Made by a program: the position numbers and the translations under genes. Of a stretch of 64,000 bases of DNA, positions 11,010 through 21,300 are shown piece by piece. How positions within the stretch are numbered: position 1 is the first letter of the stretch; the number at the start of each line of letters is the position of its first letter. A model generated the notes under the pieces. The model did not search any database, was not told the origin of the DNA, and saw only the letters and a list, made by a program, of their open reading frames with translations. The DNA is from Heliocidaris erythrogramma (Eukaryota; Echinodermata; Echinoidea; Camarodonta; Echinometridae). Location of the stretch: positions 49,964,934-50,028,933 of the forward strand of contig CM046853.1 in assembly GCA_025617745.1 (NCBI GenBank). The letters are read 5' to 3'.

Positions 11010-14000
11010 TATCTGTCAAAGGAAGCAAATCACCAATAAGACAGGTGAACAGGACAGAAAGAAAAAGCGAAAGATTTTCTTTGAATGAGCTTTGTATCTT
11101 CCTAAGTCGAACCCCGTTTTCCTCTTAAATTGGCCCTACAGGTAGACCCCTTTCACCAAGCACAATAATGTTATGGATCCTATAAATACGCTACCGGTAC
11201 TCTGGAAAATAACAAACCAAATTAAATAATCGTTGACACCATGGAAAATTACACAAAAATGACTAGAAAATTTATTTGATTGCTATAAAATAAACCAAAT
11301 ATTATGATGCATGCTCACATACTAGTTATCCTACATCAATGAGGATAATATACACACTCTGCATGCAGTTATGACTTTAAGCAAGTTGAATTGTGTATGC
11401 ATCAATCTAGCTGTAGATAACTGCAATACAAGAAATGTTGTACTTTCAAGGCTTTCTTAAAATCCAACTGATTATTCCAATGTTAACTTGTCAAGGAAAT
11501 CTTACATCAGAGATGAATCCATTCAATTGCATGCTTTTTTTAATATCTCAGACCTCCATGATAAAAAGTAATTGAATCTAGTTATCTTATATCTTTCTTT
11601 GAAAAGCTGAGAACAATTACATGAAAGTAAATGTATACATACATGTATCAATTAAGTTATGATGAAAATTGCCACTGGTGTGAAACCAATGTCCCAAGTG
11701 ATATTCTTAGAAATAAAACCACATCCCTTAACAGGAAATATTCCATCATATACACAATTAGATGCATTAAAAATTTCTGCAAAATCTGATACGAAATCAC
11801 CATTGGCAATCATCATTTAAGATAATAAAAAAAAGGACTTTCATTCCATAGAAAAACTGAAGATGATAAGTATTTACATGTACTAACAAAATCATAGTAT
11901 ATCGTCAACATGAGATGATTGGTAAATGAAATTCACAAAATAGCACCATAGATACAGTTTTATCTATTTTTCTAAATGCATAATATACCTTATTCTTGCT
12001 AAAATAGCTCTGCCCCATGCAAGATCATTTGAAAAACTACATAAATTTTTCCTTCGATTGTAGATGACATATAAAGTTCCATTCCATAAAATCACAAAGA
12101 TGTTCACAAAAACAGATGTTAAAAGTCCTAATATTAGTTTCAATTTGTGGTTTGTGATAATGCTCCTGATCTTTTGGGAAAGAGCTTAATTTCTTATTAT
12201 CATATTTCTCAAACCACGATGTTAGTATCATAATTGGGAGTCAAGTTTCATTTTATTAGCTGCAACAAATACAACAATTACAGTCATGACAACATCAGTA
12301 ATACTGCTGACTGGATAAAGGGATTTTTTTTTAAATTGCTATTAAAATGTTATTTACATAATTTTAATGAAACAAACTTCTAAAACAATATAGCATGCAC
12401 ATAGAAAGGCAAACAATAAATATTGCTACAATATGACAGCTAGCAAGTTTAGCAAACTCAATAATTTAAGTTAGGAATCTACAAATATTTACATACATTT
12501 TTAAAGAAAAACAGCAATAAAAACTGATCAGTAATCTTCTCCAGGCTAATTTAACCATGTATGACCATGTATTAACCCCTTCCATGCCACCAGATTTTTG
12601 AGCAAGTCAAAAACGAACTTTCAAGAGTTAAATATTAACTTTCAATGCGTTTTTTCTTGAGCAAACTGGGCAAAGATATATTGCATAGGAATAAACATTA
12701 TATTGACGGCACAACTTTCTGTATGAGGAAGGATTTTCAAGCCATTCTGAGCCTAAACAAAATGTTCAAAACTCACATTTCGGGGCAGGACTTGCCGCCC
12801 ACAGCATGGTAGGGGTTAATCAAATAGACTCAAATTTGAATGTCAGCACAGAAAACAAGTAATCAATATTTTTATGGCACTACTGTAAAAGTGGAAATTT
12901 TCACGCGATTAATTTTTCGCGCTCGGCCAAGTAAGGTGAATTTCACGCATTTTTAATTTCGCTGACGTGCTAGGCTCATGGGCGAAGAATACATACACAA
13001 ATATATTTGTGCGTGTTTATTTTTGCGCAAATTTCATGCTGTGCAAAATGCGCAGCACAAAATATTCCACGTTTATAGTATTCAAAATCATTAAGCAAAT
13101 TGAATCAATATTACGCTTCCATATGACAAAGAGCAATAGGCTGTGCAATATTAAATACTACGTAAAATTTTCTCAGGGATAAATTCCTTCAAATAGTACT
13201 TATAAAATGCATGAGATTTTTAATGTGGCAGCATAAATGGTTACGCAAGGCAAAGGCCTCTGTCAAATTCAAACAAAAAAAATGCAAGGAGCTTAATTAA
13301 TCCTGGTTCATCTGAAATCTAATAAAAAAAGGAAGCACAAGACACTTCATTTTCATAAAAGTGAAATACAAATATATATTTTCTGTATTCTGAAGAACTA
13401 AGTCCAGTTACATGCACATGTACCTTTATAAAAGATTAAATGCCAAAAAAAACCCACACAAAATCATAGAAATGACGCATAACGTACTACAACATATATA
13501 GTAAACTTCACGTCCTCTAAGTTACTTCTAGTTTTATTTAAGTGTGGATCCTTAAATTATACATAGATATTTTCTCAATCAATATAATTAGGGAACAAGA
13601 AAACAAAGATATGTTATCATGTCACAAGGCAAGTCATTGACAAAGAAGATGCTGAAATGAAAGGGAAAAAATTACTCAAAGTTGATGCAAGTAAACATGA
13701 TCAAGGTAAATATAAATTTTAAGAAAATATAGGTAGATTACTGTTTGATTTATAAATAGAAAATGAAAGAAGGAAAGGAGAAAGGTATTAGAAAGAGATG
13801 CAATGTCAGAAACTACAAGGAGACACAGAAAACTTGAGAAATGGGAGACAGAGGGAAAGAGAGAGTGAGAGAGAAAGTGAGAGAGAACAAAATATAGATA
13901 GAGCCATAGATATGGCAATCAGAGACAGAATGAACATTTGCAGGAGAAATATACTTGGAAAACCTGTGCAAGGCTTTGTAAAGCATCGACTTGTCTCTCT

Positions 14001-14179
14001 CATTTCAATTTGGCACTTCTCACGTTACTGCTAAAGCAATTGCTAACTTTCTCTGGCTCACAAATATGTAATTTTTGAACAGACTTCATCACTGATAGTT
14101 TATGTCTATCCTATTACTGCTAGTTTATACCCATTGGTCTTCAATCACTTTATCTAATATGCAACTCATTTAATTCCAA

Positions 14180-14214
14180 TTACACCACATGGATTTGCAA
14201 TCCATGTGGTGTAA
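14180..14214. repeat. Perfect 16-bp hairpin in the RSU1 3' flank
   Basis: TTACACCACATGGATT, then TGC, then AATCCATGTGGTGTAA: a perfect stem with a 3-base loop, about 580 bases beyond the RSU1 stop on the transcribed strand. It could be an RNA hairpin in the 3' UTR or a tiny palindromic insertion. Confidence 0.8.
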
Positions 14215-14789
14215 CTACCATTCTGTCTGGCTCCTTATAATTTTCTTATCTACGACCACTTGGTCTAGTCCTGCAAAGTGATTATGAGAAGTGGGTACCT
14301 ACCAATTGGCCAGTATATAAAATGCAGAGTAGACAGCAGACAAAATTTCTAGAGACCAACTGGTCATTTCACTTCATTTACTCTTAGACTAATTTACTGT
14401 TAGACAAGAAGATCATTGCATGGTTACAGACAAACTGAGGTTAACCAAGCTATCACAGGTGGAACGTTTTAAAATTTGACCAAGTGGTGATAGACCAAGT
14501 GATAATCTGCTGTCCTGTCTGATATATTGTTTTAAGATGAGATGTTCAATCAAGGCTTTACTTCTTGCCATAGATCTCTCATGTGTTGGATTATTTTGAA
14601 ATTAGCCCAAGTGGCTATACTCCAGGACATTGTCTCACAAAACCATTGACATCCCATTGAAACGCAGTTTAATATTAATACAGGCATTTTAATGGGACGT
14701 CACTAAACTTGTACTTGAGGCGGTTTCGTGAAACACTGGCAAAGTGGCAATCCACTGTCCTGTCTACAATGAGATGTTCAATGAAGGCT

Positions 14790-14889
14790 TCATTTCTTGC
14801 CATAGATCTCCCTCCTGCTAATCTTCTTTGCCTTGGCATTGGTCTTGGGAGGTGGTGCTGCTCCTGCTTGTACATGTCTGCCGTACAAA
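14790..14889 (-). CDS. RSU1: RSU1 exon 8 (terminal)
   Basis: Begins after ATTTCTTAG; completes YLYGRHVQAGAAPPPK and ends REIYGKK then TGA (14790-14792). The more obvious long frame across this region is out of phase with the gene. Confidence 0.95.
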
Positions 14890-17800
14890 CTAAGAAATGG
14901 GAAGAGAACACAGGGAGTACTTTAAGGCACAGATCAAGAAGCTACTAAAAGACCAATGTTAAAATATATTCTTATTCAAACGACCTAAAAATACAAGTTT
15001 TGATATAACTTGAGTATAGCTTTACGTTTTGTCGTGCAGCTTCACGTATGTTATGGAATTTAACTATATAGTTCATCCAGATCCAGCTTGCAACCCAATG
15101 TGCTAAAATGAAAAATCTTACAGTCACCACAAGACCAACTCAACTAGCAACGTAGCATCACCAAAAAGCAAAATGATGGTAGTCATCTACAGCTCAATTT
15201 ACATGTTTTTCTGTGCTTTTAACACAGTTTAGACTCTATCTCTTTGTTAGAGGGTTAAATGAATTTGAATACTTACTACTTGTATGTTTCTGATCTGATG
15301 TAGTCAAAGACATGTGACACGCCTACTTGGAACTGGTCAGCGATGGGTGGTACCCAAGGGTTGTTCTCTGCTTTCATGATGTTCCTACCAGTGTACAGAT
15401 CCAGTTTACCTGAAATACATGATCCACAACATCATCACGAAATTAGGTAGATGTATAAGGTCTGGCATGGAAAATGGAAAAATGTTAAAATTGCACAGCT
15501 GTCTCTCTTTCTTATGAAAGTAGACTCAGCTAGCTATCTCCGGGCAAGCTAGCTTTGATGGTTAGGGGTAGTTGCTGAGGAAGTAGGCCGTACATAGATA
15601 TGCCTATTATAAATGCAGGGAACTGGGACGATCCGAGATCCTGTTATGAAAATTAAATATTTGCCTGTACATTTCACCCTGAAAAGAACAAAATAAATAA
15701 TCACTTTTAACAACTCTGTTGTCTCATTTATTATGAATATAGTAATAAAAAAATTCAAAATTATTGATAAAACTACATGGCAATCCGTTTCTTGCCTGAT
15801 CGCCTCTGTTAGGATTAAATTTATTCCATTTCAAATAAGTGATTGAGAAAAGTTTTCCTCATTATGAACACAACATGTGCTGCAGTCTATCACATAAGTA
15901 TTTTGTTTTCTACCGCAGAGAAAGTCCACATGTAAGTCTGCAAATGAGTATATTTCCAGGTTTTGTGAAGGAATACAACAAATCATCTACCGTTCTTTCC
16001 AGTTTCGTAACATATTTTTTTATTAGAGTCAGAAGGGCATTCACTCATACACTGTTATATAGAGCTATCGCCCTTCTGGCTCTCAGCAAACAAAGGCCCA
16101 AATTCACAAAAGAGGTTTATTTATTTTTAACCCATGGTGTAAACCTCCATAAGCGTAGTACGTGCATAGTCTGCAAGCACAGACCCTAATTTGACACTTT
16201 ATCAGAAAATCATTGTGTCTTGAGAGAAGCCTAATTCAGCTACCTTCTGGTCGTGTCAATATATATTGTGTCAGGAGCAGCTACAGTACATGGCCTATGG
16301 TAGTCTTACAGCGCAGACTCTCTTTTACGACTGACCAGGGTTTGTGCCTGCAACTAGTATGTGCATGTCATCATTTCCAATGGGTATACAGTAATGCGCT
16401 TATATACGCTTATTTACGCTTATTTTAGTTCACGGCGGAGGTTTAAACCATGCTTTAGACCATGGATCAAGATAAACCTCTTTCGTGAATTCTGGCTAAT
16501 ACATATTTTGTTATACTTACCGAGCTCTGGAGGTAGAACTGTGATTCTGTTGCCTTGAATATGAAGTTCTTTTAGCTTAGACAGCTGTCCAATGGCCTTA
16601 GGGAGAGCAATCAGATCGTTGTCTCTTACAGACAGCTATAAGTGGGTAGACAAGGAAACATTTGACTTCACATTTATCAGCAAGAAGAATGTAATTTAAA
16701 AAAAGGCATAGTGGATTACTTGGTTTGATATTGGTGTGAAGGCCCTTGACTCTCACATAAGATGTCGTGGGCAACGTTTCATCAAGCGTTTGTCAGTGAT
16801 TTTTACTGACAAATTGCTTTCAGCCAATCAGATGCAAGGATTTCAGTAGCTTATAACAGTTGTCGGTAAAAATCACTGACAAAACGCTTGATGAAATGCT
16901 CCCCTGGGTTCAATCCTTGCTCAGTGCTAACATGCTTGGAAAAGATATTTTATCCACGATTTAAGTCACTCTCAACTCATGTAGGTGTAAGGAAATGGGT
17001 ACCTGGCAATGACAGGGGTAATAATAATTGCAGGGCCCTACGGAAGAACATTATTTAATACTGGTGGGACTACCGTGGATAAATAAGAGCATATTATCAT
17101 TACATTATTAGAATACAGGTAGATTATAGAATGTCACAGGTACATTCAATGATGAAAAATGACATAACAGCACAGTACATATAAATATAATACATACAAA
17201 TAATGTTCATAACCTAAGAAGAAAATATGAATACTAGCATTCAGGATTGCAAACTAGTATTAAAAAGTACAGCAAAGAATTATGAGATAAGCCCAAACTA
17301 TTCAATAGGAATAGGATAGTCAAACAGGTTAACTTTTATTTTTCTAATAAAATAAATGCTGAAAAATCACATTGACATGTAGATGCATGCTATGATTACA
17401 TTATCATTACTGATTTTTGGCCCTCAGTATACCATTAAAAAAAAATAAAAAATACCCAAACACACTATTTATGGGTTGTTTATTACTCACCACTTCTAAC
17501 TTGCTGAGTTGACCAACTTCTTCTGGAATCAACTCAAAATCATTGTCACTCAAATAGAGAGCCCTCAATGTATCTAAAATTTAGAAGATGACCAGGAATA
17601 AAAATTGATTTAGCAATTTAGCAAAAAATAGTAGCATAATATCAAATTGAAAAGGCAAAAAAATTTGACAAATAATTCAAAAATTGATAAAGTCAATAAA
17701 ATGAAAACAAAAGAATTAACTCATTAAGTCATGGTTGCTCCTGTAACACTTCCAGTTCTACTCATGTCATTGCACAAAAAATGATATGAAATATACTTGA

Positions 17801-18188
17801 TTTTATTCATTTAAGAAACTATTTGTAGACAGTGCAAGTTTTGATTAATATAATGACGGAGTAATAATAAAATCAATTCAATTCACTTCACTCTTTACTG
17901 TCCGTAAATCATACATGGAAATTTGTTTTGTTTACATGCATTACAAATATAAGTTCAAAAACAGATACAGATAATGGATTTAGCAACAACAACAAAAATG
18001 AATGATCTTAATTGCCTGTTTGTGTACTATGTTGATATTGAGAAAATGTTATGTCAGTTCAATAACAAATAAGAAAAGAGCACATTAAAGAGAGAAAGAA
18101 AGAGACAGAGATTGAGAAAGAGAAAGAGATAAAGATAGAGAGAGAGAGAGAGAGATTGAGAAAGAGAGAGAAAGAGAGAGAAAGAGAA

Positions 18189-18219
<31 letters not shown>

Positions 18220-18291
18220 TTGAGAAAGAGAGAGAAAGAGAGAGAGAAAGAGAGATTGAGAAAGAGAGAGGGAGACAGAGAAAGAGAGAGA

Positions 18292-18330
<39 letters not shown>

Positions 18331-21300
18331 AACTACATGTAGTTGACAGAAAGACTAAAAGAGATGGATAAAATCTAGTTCATCACTTACCCAGTAAGAA
18401 GAAATTGCCAGGCAAACTATTCTCATTGAGGTTGTTGTAGGTGAGATCCAATATTTCTAGTTTGGGAAATGATCCAAATCCTCTGGGCAAGCTGTACAGT
18501 CTGTTCATACTGTGATAACATTTCAAATCAAAGAAAATTAGCAATATTTAGTCAAGTTGAAGTTAATCTCAATGCATCCACTACACAACTTAGTAGCATA
18601 GCGAAGGGCATAACAGTTGGTGATGTCAGAGAATTAAACACTGCGATTTGACTTATCTGAATATGACAATGTTGGTAATATTAAAGAGGAGGCTGAGTTC
18701 TGGGAAAGGTGAAAAATATTTTGTGCTATCTCATTCCTTTTATGTCAGTTTGGAAGAACATCATAGTAGACATATCCTCTGAAAAGGATTGCTCTCCAAA
18801 TACCCTCGTATTCGAAATATGATGAGATATAGCTGAAGTGTTCAAGCTGTACATTCATGCCACATGTGTGTGCAGTCCCATATACCCATTTTGGTGTGCA
18901 GTGCATGTGCTTTTCAGGAAGACTGGGTCAATTTCTTATCATTTTGACGTTTCTGAAACCTCACAGTATACACCAATTCTTATGTAGACATGATTAACCT
19001 TTCCCAATTGCTTTGAAACAGTTTCTTTCACAATGTAATCGCATGACCAGAACTCAACTTTATTTTTAAGCCTGATTGAGGTCATAGAGGTATCCACATG
19101 TATGCTTCATGTCCTAACAATATGGTTCTACCTCTATGCCATAAAATTATGCTTTTCAACAACTATGTATTTTGCATTTGGGATGCATCTAAGCTACTCT
19201 ACATACAGCACAATTATGCTCTTTGGAAACATTACTAATACTGTCACCATCAGGGGCGGATCCAGGATTTAGTATAAGGGGCGGCACACAAATGCAGGTT
19301 TGTCAACTTTTGGAAAAAGTAGACCCATATTTCTCTGACAAGCAAAAAAAAAAAAAGGTTTTCATTCTAAAAAAAAGGGGGGGGGGCACAATCGACAAAA
19401 GGGCGGATCCTCTATGGTCAAAATGCACACTTTTCTTCCAAAAGCAGGGGCACGGCCCGGAAGTGCCACCCCTGGATCGGCCAATGGTCACCATGGTAAC
19501 TAAAATTAAATCAGTGTAAATATAATGATTGAATCACTCACTGCATTTTATCACTCTATCAAAAATGTATGAATAGCTGTTAATAATTGAATCTAGTAAG
19601 GGGAATTAGGGGGATGGGGCACGACTCACCTGTGTCCCCTCCCTCTTGAAACCCAAACAGCAAACCTTAAAGTACACAAGCACGGGTGATGACATTTTTG
19701 TTTTGTTTTTGCTCATTAGAAATTCTTAGGAATTGTGCCCCCCCCCCCCCTTTACAAAATCCTGGATCCACCCTCTTTTGTGACATAGTGTTAAAAGTAT
19801 ACAAGGAAATGAACTATTATTTAACTATTTACTTACCCAACATTCAGAATTTTGAGGTTTTGCATTGAGCTGATACTGGTAGGAAGTTCCTCTATGTGGT
19901 TGTTGAACAGATTGAGTGACTCCAGATTTGTCAGTTCTACTAAATGCGGTGGCACAACTGGAAATATGACATAACATATTCTACAATAAATGTCAATTTA
20001 CAAAGCTGATTATCATATTGTCTGAATTCATTTAAGAAATAAGATAAAAATAAAACGGGGAACCACAAGCCATAAACTATGTTTTCAAAGGCCAAATAGT
20101 CATCCAATTCATTGTTTTAGGCAAATTAATTTTTCTTATCCTGGTTCTACTTATTTCAATAGTTGAGAAATTACTATTGACGAATTACAATAATACACAT
20201 TTTTATTGATGCCCTTTGAAAAAATTATTCAATAAAATTAATGAGTCCTTAAGCTACGCACATGCCTTAAATGAACGACAATGTGAAAAATCTGTAGCAT
20301 TTTACATACATGTATATGATTTCTTATATCATCCCCAGTCCATTGCATTCAAAACTTCACTCTTCAGCTGCAGAAAGGGAGGAGTATATTCCAATGCTAC
20401 AGCCCAGGAGACCGTTGACCAACGTCCTAAGACACCGACACGTTGATCTCCTGGGCCTTCTGTCAACTTTTCTGAGGGTTTACTAGACTGACAATGTCAG
20501 TCTCATGGGCTGTTGGTTAGGAGGATCAGGACGTCCTGTATTTTAAATGCTTTAGGCTACCACTTTCCTTCAAATATAATAACAGGAAGTAGACAGCACA
20601 TGATCCGCTCTTCCTATTCTACATTTACTTCATATTTTATTGGCCATAAACATAAACAGGAAGAGTAAAAGGTGGTTGAAATAAAATAGTATTAAAAAGG
20701 GAGCATGCTAGAGACTAGAGAGATCTTATAGCAACAAAGAGAAACGGAGAAAGAGGGGAGGGATTAACGAAATGAGAGAAAAAGAGGAAAAAAAGAGAGG
20801 GGGCAGACAGAAAGAGAGAGAGAGAGAGGGGGGAGGGAGAGAAAGAGAATAATTGTTTTGAAATGTAATACTCACCATCAATCTTATTGTGACTCAAAGT
20901 CAGCCTCACAAGGTTACTGAGATTAACTGAGAAAGAAAATAAATGAATTGGATTTTAATCTTTTTATTATAGAGAAAAAAAAGTACATAAACTCAACAAA
21001 AACAGCAGCAGCACCACCAACAACATCAACAACAATAATTATTATCATTACTGTTATTATTATCATTATTATATATTTGTATTAAAGTAAAGTTAGTCCT
21101 AATTTCATAATTTCAATTGAATAATTTGAAATGCTAGATTATTTAGTGATTGAACTATAATTTTAAATGATATAATTTAAAACTCACTTTTATCAATGGG
21201 TACATACTAGTACAATATAACAGAATAATTGGTTCCCATAATAGTCAGTATGTCATGTACACACATGTGTAGAAATATATATGAATACTACAAATACTGC

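Larger units (their letters stand above)
7512..14789. other. Region between two converging genes (3' UTRs and repeats)
   Basis: Lies between the stop of the HIG1-domain gene (+) and the stop of RSU1 (-). It must contain both 3' UTRs, but I cannot fix their ends; an AATAAA at 9914-9919 (+) is one possible poly(A) signal. It contains inverted-repeat elements at 8123, 8585, 10471 and 10829 and a perfect hairpin at 14180. No coding exon is seen. Confidence 0.5.

Noticed and set aside
18156..18371. Arg/Glu-rich frames in GA repeats (also 13798-14003 and 20715-20909)
   Set aside because: Simple-sequence artefacts.
19223..19519. 98-codon plus-strand frame (also 24595-24900)
   Set aside because: Runs through poly(A) and poly(G) inside a dispersed repeat present twice in the window.
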